Counted from the stretch's first letter, positions 26,972-35,697 are shown. The stretch: 64,000 bases of DNA from Pseudomonas linyingensis (GCF_900109175.1 NZ_FNZE01000001.1:372001-436000); one strand, 5' to 3'. Notes: generated by a model not told the origin, from the sequence alone. Made by a program: numbers and translations.

Positions 26972-27829
26972 ATGCGTAACGATTCCCTCGACGAACTGGA
27001 CGATCTGCCCAGTCTGACCTCCGATCGCCGTGACAGCGCCTTGCCGGCCGACGAGCCGCCGCTCCCGCGGTTGCGCGCCGCGGCGCCGGCCGCCGTCGCC
27101 CCGCGCAGCGGCTCGAGTCGGCTGCTGGGCATGTTGGTCGGTGCTTTGCTGCTGGCCCTGGGGGGGCTGGCGCTGTGGAGCCAGCAGCAGATCGCCCGCA
27201 TGGAGCAGCAGCTGGTGGCGACCCAGGAAAGCTTCGCGCGCATCAGCGAGGATGCGGCGGGACGCCTGAAGGACATTTCCGGCAAGGTGGTGGCCACCGA
27301 GTCCAGCGTCACCAGCGAGAGCGAGGCGCTCAAGCTGCGCATCAAGCAGCTGGAAAACAAGCTGGCCCAGCTCGGCAAGCAGCAACAGACCACCAGCGAG
27401 CAGCAGGGCAGTCAGGGTCGCCAGCTGGAGCAGCTGCGCGGCGAACTGAAGAGCCAGCAGGGCAGTGCCGCCCAATTGGCTGCCGCGCTCAAGGAGCAGC
27501 AGGGTAGCGTCGCGGGTCTGGACGGCCGGCTGCAGAGCCTGGCCGGCGAGCAGGCGGCGTTGAAGGCAGCGCAGGGCGAGGTGTCCAACCTGGAAGGGCG
27601 CGTGGACAGCCTCGCCAGCGAGGTTGCCGCGCTGAAGAAGCAGGGCGATCCGAACCAGGCGATCAGCCGTCTCGAGTCGGATCTGCTGGTACTGCGCAGC
27701 CAGCTGGACAACCGCCCGGCGAACACCGGCACGGCCGAGCTGGATGCCTTCCGCGCCCAGGTAACCCGCAACATCACCACCCTGCAGGCTCAGGTGAGAA
27801 ATCTGCAGGGGCAGCTCAACGCGCGCTGA
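26972..27829 (+). CDS. Membrane-anchored coiled-coil protein
   Basis: This 285-residue protein has a disordered acidic N terminus, one membrane helix at about residues 50-70 (LLGMLVGALLLALGGLALW), and then a long coiled coil to the end. The coiled coil is rich in Gln, Ala, Glu and Leu, and it contains repeats such as LKEQQGSVAGLDGRLQSLAGEQ. It resembles bacterial ATPase-associated or cell-envelope coiled-coil proteins without a catalytic domain. The start at 26972 was chosen over upstream codons because the gene's charge pattern starts there. It is a monocistron followed by an imperfect hairpin. Confidence 0.75.
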   Translation: MRNDSLDELDDLPSLTSDRRDSALPADEPPLPRLRAAAPAAVAPRSGSSRLLGMLVGALLLALGGLALWSQQQIARMEQQLVATQESFARISEDAAGRLKDISGKVVATESSVTSESEALKLRIKQLENKLAQLGKQQQTTSEQQGSQGRQLEQLRGELKSQQGSAAQLAAALKEQQGSVAGLDGRLQSLAGEQAALKAAQGEVSNLEGRVDSLASEVAALKKQGDPNQAISRLESDLLVLRSQLDNRPANTGTAELDAFRAQVTRNITTLQAQVRNLQGQLNAR

Positions 27830-27847
27830 TTTTTTATCGATTAATGA

Positions 27848-27879
27848 AAGCCCCCGACTGCTCGCGCAGCGGAGGCTTC
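27848..27879. terminator. Imperfect hairpin, probable bidirectional terminator
   Basis: AAGCC.CCG.CTGC and its near-complement GCAG.GGAGGCTT surround a TCGC loop, with T's on the right side and A's on the left. It lies between the coiled-coil gene and the convergent xenB. Confidence 0.65.
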
Positions 27880-27895
27880 TTCATGTCGCGGGGGA

Positions 27896-28945
27896 TTACA
27901 GGGTCGGGTAGTCCAGGTAGCCGACCGGGCCCGAGGCGTAGAAGGTGCTGCTGTCCGGCTCGTTCAGCGGCGCATCGGCGGCCAGGCGGGCCGGCAGGTC
28001 GGGGTTGGCGATGAACGGGATGCCGAAGGCCACCGCGTCGGCCTTGCCCTCGGTGAGCCAGCGGTTGGCCTGCTCCTTGGTGAAGCGTTCGTTGGCGATG
28101 TACACGCCGCCGAACAGCTGCTTGAGCTGCGGGCCGAGGCTGTCCTCGCCTTCCTTCTCGCGGGCGCAGATGAAGGCGATGCCGCGCTTGCCCAGTTCGC
28201 GGGCGACGTAGCCGAAGGTTTCCGCGCGGTTGGAGTCGCCCATGTCGTGGGCGTCGGCGCGCGGCGCCAGGTGCATGCCGACCCGGCCGGCGCCCCACAC
28301 CGACACCACCGCATCGGTCACTTCCAGCATCAGCCGCGCGCGGTTTTCCAGCGAGCCGCCGTACTGGTCGCTGCGCTGGTTGGTGCTGTCCTGGAGGAAC
28401 TGGTCGAGCAGGTAGCCGTTGGCGCCGTGGATCTCCACGCCGTCGAAGCCGGCGACCTTGGCATTCTCCGCACCCTTGCGGTAGGCCTCGACGATGCCGG
28501 CGATCTCTTCCGTTTCCAATGCGCGCGGGGTCTCGAAGGACTTCATGGGGCGGATCAGGCTGACGTGGCCCTTGGGCTGCACCGCGCTGGGCGCCACCGG
28601 CAGCTCGCCGTCCAGGTAGCTCGGGTCGGAGATGCGGCCGACGTGCCACAGCTGCAGGACGATCCGCCCGCCTGCGGCGTGCACGGCCTGGGTGACGTTC
28701 TTCCAGCCCTGTACCTGCTCGGCGGACCAGATGCCGGGGGTGTCCGGGTAGCCGACGCCCATCGGCGTGACCGAGGTGGCTTCGCTGATGATCAGGCCGG
28801 CGCTGGCGCGCTGCACGTAGTACTCGGCCATCAGCGCGCCGGGCACGCGGCCGGGCTCGGCGCGGCAGCGGGTCAGCGGGGCCATGATCACGCGGTTGGG
28901 CAGTTGCAGATCGCCTATCTGGATGGGGTCGAAAAGTGTCGGCAT
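27896..28945 (-). CDS. xenB: Old yellow enzyme-family alkene reductase, XenB-like
   Basis: This 349-residue FMN-dependent NAD(P)H oxidoreductase belongs to the OYE family. The barrel starts LFDPIQIGDLQLPNRVIMAPLTRCRAEPGRVP. The FMN-contact segment LQLWHVGR and the FDGVEIHGANGYLLDQF helix carry the conserved active-site pair (His-x-x-Asn). Length and end match xenobiotic reductase XenB, which reduces nitrate esters and nitroaromatics as well as enones. An ArsR-type regulator lies 30 bases upstream on the same strand, so the pair forms an inducible operon. Confidence 0.93.
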   Translation of the reverse strand: MPTLFDPIQIGDLQLPNRVIMAPLTRCRAEPGRVPGALMAEYYVQRASAGLIISEATSVTPMGVGYPDTPGIWSAEQVQGWKNVTQAVHAAGGRIVLQLWHVGRISDPSYLDGELPVAPSAVQPKGHVSLIRPMKSFETPRALETEEIAGIVEAYRKGAENAKVAGFDGVEIHGANGYLLDQFLQDSTNQRSDQYGGSLENRARLMLEVTDAVVSVWGAGRVGMHLAPRADAHDMGDSNRAETFGYVARELGKRGIAFICAREKEGEDSLGPQLKQLFGGVYIANERFTKEQANRWLTEGKADAVAFGIPFIANPDLPARLAADAPLNEPDSSTFYASGPVGYLDYPTL

Positions 28946-28975
28946 GGTTGGTTTCCTGGGGTGGAGGAGGGAGGG

Positions 28976-29278
28976 TCAGAGTTCGTCATCGAGCCGGCGC
29001 AGGAAGGCCTGGATGGTCTCCTCGTTGCGCTTGAAGAAGTTCCACTGGCCGACCCGCTTGCTGGTCACCAGACCGGCGCGCTGCAGGGTGGCCAGGTGCG
29101 CCGACACGGTGGACTGCGACAGGCCGGTGCGGCGGTCGATCATCCCGGCGCACACGCCGATCTCCAGCGAATGGTCCTGGTCGGCGAAGTACTGCTCGGG
29201 ATCCTTCAACCAGTGGAGGATCTGGCGGCGCACGGGATGGGCGAGGGCCTTGATGATTTCGTCGGTATCGAATGACAT
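28976..29278 (-). CDS. ArsR-family transcriptional regulator of xenB
   Basis: This 100-residue winged-helix protein starts MSFDTDEIIKALAHPVRRQILHWLKD, with the recognition segment RTGLSQSTVSAHLATLQRAGLVTSKRVGQWNFFKRN. An upstream open stretch (30 more residues) lacks family features. The ATG at 29278 was chosen because the family begins with the ALAHPxR helix, though no strong ribosome site is seen. There is a Cys at GVCAG, but no CxC metal site, so the ligand is more likely electrophilic or redox-active. An inverted repeat lies immediately upstream. It is in an operon with xenB. Confidence 0.85.
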   Translation of the reverse strand: MSFDTDEIIKALAHPVRRQILHWLKDPEQYFADQDHSLEIGVCAGMIDRRTGLSQSTVSAHLATLQRAGLVTSKRVGQWNFFKRNEETIQAFLRRLDDEL

Positions 29279-29296
29279 GGGGCTGCTGTAATGGTT

Positions 29297-29336
29297 TATC
29301 GCGATGGAGCGAAATATATATTTGTGTTTCGCGATA
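29297..29336. promoter_or_regulatory. Nested inverted repeats, probable ArsR operator
   Basis: TATCGCGA at 29297-29304 pairs with TCGCGATA at 29329-29336, and inside them GCGAAA (29309-29314) pairs with TTTCGC (29327-29332). The core is A/T-rich (ATATATATTT), unlike the surrounding GC-rich DNA. It lies 19 bases upstream of the arsR start, where an autorepressor would bind. Confidence 0.6.
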
Positions 29337-29421
29337 TTCAAATATTCATTTGCGCTGAGCATCTACCTGCTCATGCCCAGCGCAACTATCGAGCGTCTCG
29401 GCGCCGCGTTAAGCTGGCGTC

Positions 29422-30000
29422 ATGAACTATCTAGCCCACCTGCACCTCGGCGGCCCGCAGCCGGGGCAACTGCTCGGCAGTCTGTACGGCGACTTCGTCA
29501 AGGGATCGCTGCAGGGGCACTACGCGCCGGATATCGAAGCCGCCATCCGTCTGCACCGGCGCATCGACGTGTTCACCGACGCCCATCCGGTAGTGCGGGT
29601 GGCCGTGGCGCGCTTTCCTGCCGAGCGGCGGCGCTATGCCGGCATCCTCCTCGACCTGTTCTTCGACCACTGCCTGGCCTGCCACTGGGACGACTATGCC
29701 GACGAGCCGCTGGCGCTGTTCACCGACCGGGTGTACCGCACCCTGGCCGCCGAGGCGCAGCTGCCCGGCCGCCTGGCGCTGATCGCCCCGCGCATGGCCG
29801 AGCAGGACTGGCTGGGCAGCTACCGCGAGTTCATCGTGCTCGAGCGGGTGCTGCTGAACATGCAGCGGCGCCTGTCGCGACCCGAGGGCCTGGACGGTGC
29901 GCTGGTCGAGCTGGAGCGGCTGTACCCGCAGCTGCTGGAGGATTTCCGCGCCTTCTATCCCGAGCTGATCGACTTTGCCCGGGCGGCGCGGTCGGCCTGA
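29422..30000 (+). CDS. acpH: ACP phosphodiesterase AcpH
   Basis: This 192-residue cytoplasmic enzyme of the DUF479/AcpH family removes the phosphopantetheine arm from acyl carrier protein. The N-terminal MNYLAHLHLGGPQPGQLLGSLYGDFVKG and the LDLFFDHCLACHWDDYADEPL segment (with conserved Asp, His) fit this family, which belongs to the HD superfamily. It starts divergently from the arsR gene, 143 bases away, and ends 1 base before the convergent olsA gene. Confidence 0.88.
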   Translation: MNYLAHLHLGGPQPGQLLGSLYGDFVKGSLQGHYAPDIEAAIRLHRRIDVFTDAHPVVRVAVARFPAERRRYAGILLDLFFDHCLACHWDDYADEPLALFTDRVYRTLAAEAQLPGRLALIAPRMAEQDWLGSYREFIVLERVLLNMQRRLSRPEGLDGALVELERLYPQLLEDFRAFYPELIDFARAARSA

Positions 30001-30001
30001 T

Positions 30002-30775
30002 TCAGGCGGCCTCGCGAATGGCAGCCGGCTGCTTCTCGGCGCACACCACCGCGGCGATCGCGTCCTGACTGCGGCGGGCCAGCTCGCTGCGCGTCAGTCC
30101 CTGACTGGCGATCGGCGCGAGCAGGGTGATCTCCACCATCGCCCGCTCGGCTGCGAACAGACGCAACAGGTGTGCGGGCAATTCGTCGTCGCCGATGAAG
30201 GGCGCCAGCGGATCGCGCTGGCCGTCGCGCCGGTAGCGGATCGCCACCGGTTGCACCGCCACTCCGCTATCCACCGCTGCGGCCAGCAGGCGGGCGTGGA
30301 AGCGCAGCACGTCGCTGCCGTCGGAGCTGGTGCCTTCGGGGAAGATCGCCAGGTGGCGGCCCTGTTGCAGCTGCTCGGCCAGCTGCCGGCTGATGGCGAG
30401 GCTGTCGCCGGCGCCGCGACGGATGAACAGGGTGCCGGCCTGGCGCGCCAGCCAGCCGGCCAGCGGCCAGCGGCCGACCTCGGCCTTGGCGAGGAACGAC
30501 AGCGGACGCAGGGCGCCGAGCACGGCGATATCGACCCAGGACACGTGATTGGCCAGCCAGAGTGCCGGTGCGTCCGGCAGCTGGCCGCGGATCTCCACCT
30601 GCAGCGGCAGGGTATTGCGCAGGTGACGCATGAAGCGGCAGGTCAGCTGCTGGCGCAGTTCCATCGGCGCGCCGCCCAGGCGCTCGCGCAGACCGACCCA
30701 GCCGGAATACAGCGCGCCTTCGCCGAGTACGGCGAGCAGACGCAGCAGGCGGGCATACAAACGCAAGCGACGCAT
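30002..30775 (-). CDS. olsA: Lyso-ornithine lipid O-acyltransferase OlsA
   Basis: This 257-residue membrane-associated acyltransferase (PlsC family) adds the second fatty acid to lyso-ornithine lipid. The catalytic NHVSWVD (HxxxxD) lies at about residues 74-80, the second motif is in GTLFIRRGAGD, and the third, FPEGTSSDG, is in the middle. It is assigned as OlsA because it is coupled to olsB (its ATG overlaps the olsB TGA, 30775) and the pair is characteristic of Pseudomonas. It could act on phosphatidic acid, but genome context favours ornithine lipid. Confidence 0.9.
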   Translation of the reverse strand: MRRLRLYARLLRLLAVLGEGALYSGWVGLRERLGGAPMELRQQLTCRFMRHLRNTLPLQVEIRGQLPDAPALWLANHVSWVDIAVLGALRPLSFLAKAEVGRWPLAGWLARQAGTLFIRRGAGDSLAISRQLAEQLQQGRHLAIFPEGTSSDGSDVLRFHARLLAAAVDSGVAVQPVAIRYRRDGQRDPLAPFIGDDELPAHLLRLFAAERAMVEITLLAPIASQGLTRSELARRSQDAIAAVVCAEKQPAAIREAA

Positions 30776-31530
30776 CAGCCGACCGCCTTGAAGTGGCGGG
30801 CGTAGCGCGGGCAGAGTTCGTCGCGCTTGAGCAGGATGAACACGTCGGCGACCTGGAAGTCCGGGTCCCAGCACGGCTCGCCGCAGATCTTCGCGCCCAG
30901 GCGCATGTAGGCCTTGAGTAGCGGCGGCAGTTCGGCGGTGAGGTTGTCCGGCACGTCGAGGGCCGGCAGCGGCTGGCGAGGCTCGGCGCGCAGGTGCTCG
31001 GTGCACAGGTAGCGCTCGCGCAGGCGCTGCATCACCGCGCGGGCCTGGATGCCGCCGTCGCGCATGGGGATGCTGGCGCAACCCATCAGGTAGCGGTAGC
31101 CGCCCTCGTTGAGGATCTCCGCCAGGGCGCTCCACAGCACGGCGATGGTGGCGCCGTTGCGGTACTCGGCGGCGACGCAGGTGCGGCCGATCTCCAGGCT
31201 CGGGCCGTCGAGCTTGGCGAGGCCGTGCAGGCGGAACTCGTCCTCGCTGTAGAAGCGTCCCAGTTTGCGCGCGGTGTGGTGGTCGAGCAGGCGGGTGGTG
31301 GCGACCAGCGCGCCGCTGGCCAGGTCGCGCACGCCCAGGTGGCTGCAGTGGACGTCGAAACCGTCGCAGTCGAGGCCCAGTTCGGCGCCCTCCAGGCGGG
31401 CGCCGAACTCCTCGCCGAACACGCGGTAACGCAGGGCCTGGGCTTCGATCAGGGCTTCGCTGCCGTGCAGGCGTTCGGCCTGCAGGCGGCGGGTGGGGCT
31501 GGACTCGCAGGACAGTGCAGTGGCGGACAT
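30775..31530 (-). CDS. olsB: Ornithine N-acyltransferase OlsB
   Basis: This 251-residue GNAT-fold enzyme forms the first step of ornithine lipid synthesis from ornithine and a 3-hydroxyacyl-ACP. The family segments are [17 protein letters not shown] (about residues 28-44), [28 protein letters not shown] and [19 protein letters not shown]. The start at 31530 has GGAGG 6 bases upstream; the frame extends further upstream but that part is not conserved-looking. Ornithine lipids replace phospholipids under phosphate limitation. PhoB-like repeats lie 80 bases before the start. Confidence 0.93.
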   Translation of the reverse strand: MSATALSCESSPTRRLQAERLHGSEALIEAQALRYRVFGEEFGARLEGAELGLDCDGFDVHCSHLGVRDLASGALVATTRLLDHHTARKLGRFYSEDEFRLHGLAKLDGPSLEIGRTCVAAEYRNGATIAVLWSALAEILNEGGYRYLMGCASIPMRDGGIQARAVMQRLRERYLCTEHLRAEPRQPLPALDVPDNLTAELPPLLKAYMRLGAKICGEPCWDPDFQVADVFILLKRDELCPRYARHFKAVG

Positions 31531-31609
31531 GCAGAACCTCCGGGCAGCCGTTTGCGGCCGCTTCCATGTTGTGTGCAGGGCCATGCTGGCAAGCCGGGAT
31601 GTCGGCGCG

Positions 31610-31636
31610 GTGACGCGCCAGTGATGCTTCTGTGAC
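31610..31636 (-). promoter_or_regulatory. Candidate PhoB box array upstream of olsBA
   Basis: GTGA occurs at 31610, 31621 and 31632, exactly 11 bases apart. On the minus strand this reads as three tandem half-sites (GGTCACA, CATCACT, CGTCACC) with 4-base spacers, the layout of the Pho box (CTGTCAT-N4-CTGTCAT). It reads toward olsB and begins about 80 bases before its start. Individual half-sites differ from consensus, so the affinity would be moderate. Confidence 0.5.
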
Positions 31637-31780
31637 CGCGCGCGCACCGTGCGGACGTTCGTGCGGCGTACAGTGCTCGCAACGGCGGCGAGGCCGGCGG
31701 TGCTGGCATGCTTGATGCACGTCAGTGAACTTGAAACCCGGCCTCGTTAAGCTGGGTCAAACTTAGAAATTGAGGTAGTC

Positions 31781-32566
31781 ATGCGTCGCGAGCCCATCGT
31801 CCTGTTTGATAACGGCAGCCACCAGTGCCTGTGTTTCGACAATCTGGTCGTCGGTGAGGGTGTTCAGACCAACCAGTTCCTGATCGTCGACAACGAGCAA
31901 TACATGCTGCTCGATCCGGGCGGCGACCTGACCTACACCCCGCTGTCGCTGGAGCTGTCCAAGCACATTCCGGTGCAGGACCTGACCTACATCTTCGCCT
32001 CGCACCAGGACCCGGACATCATCGCCGCGCTGGACAAGTGGCTGCTGCACACCAAGGCCAAGGTCATCTGCTCGCGCCTGTGGGCCCGCTTCCTGCCGCA
32101 CCTGACCGCCAACTACCTGGCGGTCAGCCACGGCATCTCCACCTACGACCGCATCATCGCGCTGCCCGATCGTGGCCAGAGCATTCCGCTGGGCAACAGC
32201 CAGCTCAAGGCCGTGCCGGCGCACTTCCTGCACTCGGTGGGCAACTTCCAGCTCTACGATCCGATCAGCAAGATCCTCTTCTCCGGCGACATGGGTGCCT
32301 CCCTGGTCGACGACGCCCAGCCGGTCACCGACTTCGCCGCTCACCTGTCGAGCATGGAAGGCTTCCACCGCCGCTACATGGCCAGCAACAAGGTCTGCCG
32401 CCTGTGGGCCGACATGGTGCGCAAGATGGATGTGAGCATGATCGTGCCGCAGCACGGTCGCGCCTTCGTCGGTCCGGCGATGATCAACACCTTCCTCGAC
32501 TGGATCAGCCAGCTGGAGTGCGGCCTCGACCTGATGGGCCCGGCCGACTACACCCTGCCGCGCTGA
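31781..32566 (+). CDS. MBL-fold di-iron protein (ODP-like)
   Basis: This 261-residue metallo-beta-lactamase fold protein resembles the oxygen-binding di-iron protein (ODP) and the flavodiiron core. Metal ligands are ASHQDPDI (HxD, where typical MBLs have HxHxDH), AHFLHSVGNF (His), FSGDMGASL (Asp) and PQHGRAF (His). There is no flavodoxin domain. ODP proteins bind O2 near chemotaxis or signalling genes; here it stands alone. It may sense or scavenge O2 or NO, or act as an oxidoreductase. It ends in a long hairpin terminator. Confidence 0.85.
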   Translation: MRREPIVLFDNGSHQCLCFDNLVVGEGVQTNQFLIVDNEQYMLLDPGGDLTYTPLSLELSKHIPVQDLTYIFASHQDPDIIAALDKWLLHTKAKVICSRLWARFLPHLTANYLAVSHGISTYDRIIALPDRGQSIPLGNSQLKAVPAHFLHSVGNFQLYDPISKILFSGDMGASLVDDAQPVTDFAAHLSSMEGFHRRYMASNKVCRLWADMVRKMDVSMIVPQHGRAFVGPAMINTFLDWISQLECGLDLMGPADYTLPR

Positions 32567-32582
32567 GTTCCTTTCGCCCGCA

Positions 32583-32621
32583 GACGACGCCGGCGCAGCC
32601 CTTGGGCTCGCCGGCGTCGTC
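32583..32621 (+). terminator. Long hairpin terminator after the MBL gene
   Basis: GACGACGCCGGCG at 32583-32595 pairs perfectly with CGCCGGCGTCGTC at 32609-32621, with an inner AGCCC/GGGCT pair and one bulged base. ATTTG follows. It is 16 bases after the stop. Confidence 0.75.
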
Positions 32622-32742
32622 ATTTGTGCCGGCGGCTTCCTTGAGCCCCGACGAACGGCCAGCTATGGTGCGCTGAACCGATTGCCGCGCGAGGATTCGA
32701 TGCCCAGCCCGTTCCCTGCCTTTGCCGTGTTTCGCTAGCGCC

Positions 32743-33897
32743 ATGCCGCAAACCGTCTTCCCCTGGCGCGGGGGCAACCGATTCCAGCTGTTGATCGATG
32801 GCGAGCAGTTCTTTCCCCGCCTGCTCGCGGCCATCGATGCGGCCCGCAGCCAGGTCGAGCTGGAGCTGTATCTGGTCGAGGCCGGTGTCTGCGCCGAGCA
32901 GCTGGTCGACTGCCTGTGCCGTGCCGCCGCCCGCGGTGTGCCGGTGCGCTGCCTGTTCGATGCCTTCGGCTGCCGGCGCTTGGGCAGCCGCCTGAGTACG
33001 CGGCTGCGCCTGGCGGGCGTGCAGTTGCGCCTGTACAACCCGATCAGCTGGCGGCACGGGGTGCGTAATCTGTACCGCGACCATCGCAAGCTGCTGCTGG
33101 TCGATCAGCAACTGGCCTGGGTCGGCGGTGCCGGGGCTACCGACGATTTCTGGCTGCCGGCGTCGGCGGTCAGTCGCTGGCACGAGCTGATGGTGGAAGT
33201 GGCCGGCCCGGCGGTAGTCGACTGGCAAATCCTGTTCGAGCGCGAGTGGGAGGCGTGCGTCGACACCTGTGCCTGGCGCCCGTTCATCCGCCCGCTTGCC
33301 CATCTGCCGGCCAGACCATTGTCTGGCGAGGGCCTCGGCCGGGTGGCCTACGCCGATGCGCAGCAGCACCGTGACATCCTGCGTTCGCTGCTGCGCAACC
33401 TGGGCCATGCCCGCCAGCGCATCTGGCTGGCCACGCCGTACTTCCTGCCCAGCTGGCGGGTGCGCAAGGCCCTGCGCAAGGCGGCGCAGCGCGGGGTGGA
33501 CGTGCGCCTGCTGCTCAGTGGCCGGCTGACCGACCATGGTCCGGTGCGCTTCGCCGGCCAGCGCTACTATCCCCGCCTGCTGAAGAGTGGCGTGCGCATC
33601 TTCGAGTACCAGCCGCGCTTCATGCACCTCAAGGCGGTACTGGTCGACGACTGGGTCAGCATCGGTTCGTGCAACTTCGACCACTGGACCCTGCGCTTCA
33701 ACCTGGAAGCCAACATCGAGGCGCTCGACCCCGGCCTGACCACGGCGCTGGCGGCGAGCTTCGAGAACGACTTCGCGCTCAGCCGCGAGATCACCCTCGA
33801 CGACTGGTTCGCCAGGCCACTGGCGATGCGTATCTCGCAGCGTCTGTGGGGCTGGCTGGATCGGCTGGTGGTCAATCTGATGGATCGCTGGCGCTAA
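32743..33897 (+). CDS. Phospholipase D-family cardiolipin synthase-like protein (ClsB type)
   Basis: This 384-residue protein with two PLD domains probably joins phosphatidylglycerol (or PE) into cardiolipin at the membrane. The first HKD motif is in YRDHRKLLLVDQQLAWVGG (about residues 108-126). The second is in FMHLKAVLVDDWVSIGSCNFD (about 289-309). There is no N-terminal membrane helix, as in ClsB. The start at 32743 was preferred over 32722 because the conserved FxGGNxF element is just downstream. It is a single gene with a bidirectional terminator after it. Confidence 0.87.
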   Translation: MPQTVFPWRGGNRFQLLIDGEQFFPRLLAAIDAARSQVELELYLVEAGVCAEQLVDCLCRAAARGVPVRCLFDAFGCRRLGSRLSTRLRLAGVQLRLYNPISWRHGVRNLYRDHRKLLLVDQQLAWVGGAGATDDFWLPASAVSRWHELMVEVAGPAVVDWQILFEREWEACVDTCAWRPFIRPLAHLPARPLSGEGLGRVAYADAQQHRDILRSLLRNLGHARQRIWLATPYFLPSWRVRKALRKAAQRGVDVRLLLSGRLTDHGPVRFAGQRYYPRLLKSGVRIFEYQPRFMHLKAVLVDDWVSIGSCNFDHWTLRFNLEANIEALDPGLTTALAASFENDFALSREITLDDWFARPLAMRISQRLWGWLDRLVVNLMDRWR

Positions 33898-33902
33898 AAA
33901 AG

Positions 33903-33937
33903 AAAACCCCGGAGCGGCGGGGCCGGTCCGGGGTTTT
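33903..33937. terminator. Bidirectional hairpin between clsB-like gene and fumarase
   Basis: AAAACCCCGGA and TCCGGGGTTTT form an 11-base perfect stem around a GC-rich loop, with A's on the left and T's on the right. It serves the two convergent genes. Confidence 0.9.
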
Positions 33938-33954
33938 CCTGTGCCTTGGGAAGC

Positions 33955-35478
33955 TTACTTCACTTCCACCGCCAGGCTGTCGGCGATCTTCTGCTTCCAG
34001 ATCGCCGGGCCGGTGATGTGCACCGACTCGCCGTTGGTGTCGACGGCCACGGTGACCGGCATATCCTTGACGTCGAACTCGTAGATCGCTTCCATGCCCA
34101 GTTCGGCGAAGGCCAGCACCTTGGCCTTCTTGATCGCCTGGGCGACCAGGTAGGCGGCGCCGCCGACGGCCATCAGGTACACGGCCTTGTTGTCGCGGAT
34201 CGCGTCGATGGCGATCGGGCCGCGCTCGGACTTGCCGATCATGCCCAGCAGGCCGGTGCTTTCCAGGATCTGGCGGGTGAACTTGTCCATGCGGGTTGCG
34301 GTGGTCGGGCCGGCCGGGCCAACCACTTCGTCACGCACCGGATCGACCGGACCGACGTAGTAGATGAAGCGGCCCTTGAGGTCCACCGGCAGCTCTTCGC
34401 CGGCATTGAGCATGTCGACCATGCGCTTGTGCGCGGCGTCGCGGCCGGTGAGCATCTTGCCGTTGAGCAGGATGGTCTCGCCCGGCTTCCAGCTCTGCAC
34501 TTCTTCCGGGGTGATGGTGTCCAGATTCACGCGGCGGGCGCTCGGGCCGGCTTCCCAGACGATGTCCGGGTAGGCGTCCAGCGACGGCGCTTCCAGCTCG
34601 GCCGGGCCGGAGCCGTCGAGCACGAAGTGGGCGTGGCGGGTGGCGGCGCAGTTGGGGATCATGCACACCGGCAGCGAGGCGGCGTGGGTCGGGTAGTCCA
34701 TGATCTTGACGTCGAGCACGGTGGTCAGGCCGCCGAGGCCTTGGGCACCGATGCCCAGCTGGTTGACCTTGTCGAACAGCTCGAGGCGCATTTCCTCGAT
34801 CTTGTTCTGCGGACCGCGGGCCTTCAGCTCGTGGATGTCGATGGATTCCATCAACACTTCCTTGGCCATCAGCGCGGCCTTCTCGGCGGTACCGCCGATG
34901 CCGATGCCGAGCATGCCCGGCGGGCACCAGCCGGCGCCCATTTCCGGCACGGTCTTCAGTACCCAGTCGACGATCGAGTCGGACGGGTTGAGCATGGCCA
35001 TCTTCGACTTGTTCTCGGAGCCGCCGCCCTTGGCCGCGACGTCCACTTCCACCTTGTCGCCGGGGACGATGGAGTAGTGGATGACCGCCGGGGTGTTGTC
35101 CTTGGTGTTCTTGCGGGCACCGGCCGGGTCGGCCAGGATCGAGGCGCGCAGGACGTTGTCCGGGTTGTTGTAGGCGCGGCGCACGCCCTCGTTGATCATG
35201 TCGTCCAGGCTCATGGTCGCGCCGGTCCACTGCACGTCCATGCCGACGCGGACGAACACGGTGACGATGCCGGTGTCCTGGCAGATCGGGCGGTGGCCGG
35301 TGGCGCACATGCGCGAGTTGATCAGGATCTGGGCGATGGAGTCGCGCGCAGCCGGCGACTCCTCGCGCAGGTAGGCCTCGTGCATGGCCTGGATGAAGTC
35401 GACGGGGTGGTAGTAGGAGATGAACTGCAGGGCGTCGGCGACGCTCTGGATCAGGTCGTCTTGCTTGATCACGGCCAT
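33955..35478 (-). CDS. Class I (iron-sulfur) fumarate hydratase
   Basis: This 507-residue TCA enzyme interconverts fumarate and malate using an oxygen-sensitive [4Fe-4S] cluster. Cluster Cys candidates are in RPICQDTGI, GAGWCPPGMLGIGIGG and MIPNCAATRHAHF. The N-terminal alpha-type domain and the C-terminal beta-type domain are fused, as in FumA/FumB and Pseudomonas class I fumarases. The start at 35478 is the ATG of MAVIKQDD; the open frame further upstream is not conserved. It is a single gene, opposite in strand to the clsB-like gene. Confidence 0.94.
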   Translation of the reverse strand: MAVIKQDDLIQSVADALQFISYYHPVDFIQAMHEAYLREESPAARDSIAQILINSRMCATGHRPICQDTGIVTVFVRVGMDVQWTGATMSLDDMINEGVRRAYNNPDNVLRASILADPAGARKNTKDNTPAVIHYSIVPGDKVEVDVAAKGGGSENKSKMAMLNPSDSIVDWVLKTVPEMGAGWCPPGMLGIGIGGTAEKAALMAKEVLMESIDIHELKARGPQNKIEEMRLELFDKVNQLGIGAQGLGGLTTVLDVKIMDYPTHAASLPVCMIPNCAATRHAHFVLDGSGPAELEAPSLDAYPDIVWEAGPSARRVNLDTITPEEVQSWKPGETILLNGKMLTGRDAAHKRMVDMLNAGEELPVDLKGRFIYYVGPVDPVRDEVVGPAGPTTATRMDKFTRQILESTGLLGMIGKSERGPIAIDAIRDNKAVYLMAVGGAAYLVAQAIKKAKVLAFAELGMEAIYEFDVKDMPVTVAVDTNGESVHITGPAIWKQKIADSLAVEVK

Positions 35479-35645
35479 GGAACGCGGTCCTCTGTACAGG
35501 CGGAACTTCACGGCGCGCCACCGCAGGCGGCGCAAAAAAACGGCGACGAAGTATAGCGTGCAGGTGGCGGTGCGGACACCCGCCTGCGGTCGACCTTGGT
35601 CGATTGGCGAACAGTCCGTGGGCGGAGCGGTTGGCCGGCAAAGCA

Positions 35646-35671
35646 AAAGGCCGCTCATGGGAGCGGCCTTT
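35646..35671. terminator. Hairpin terminator downstream of pyruvate kinase
   Basis: AAAGGCCGCTC-ATGG-GAGCGGCCTTT is a perfect 11-base stem with a 4-base loop and T/A tails on both sides. It lies 27 bases past the pyruvate kinase stop, on the minus strand. Confidence 0.88.
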
Positions 35672-35697
35672 CGTGGTCGGCTGGATTACCTAGGCAA

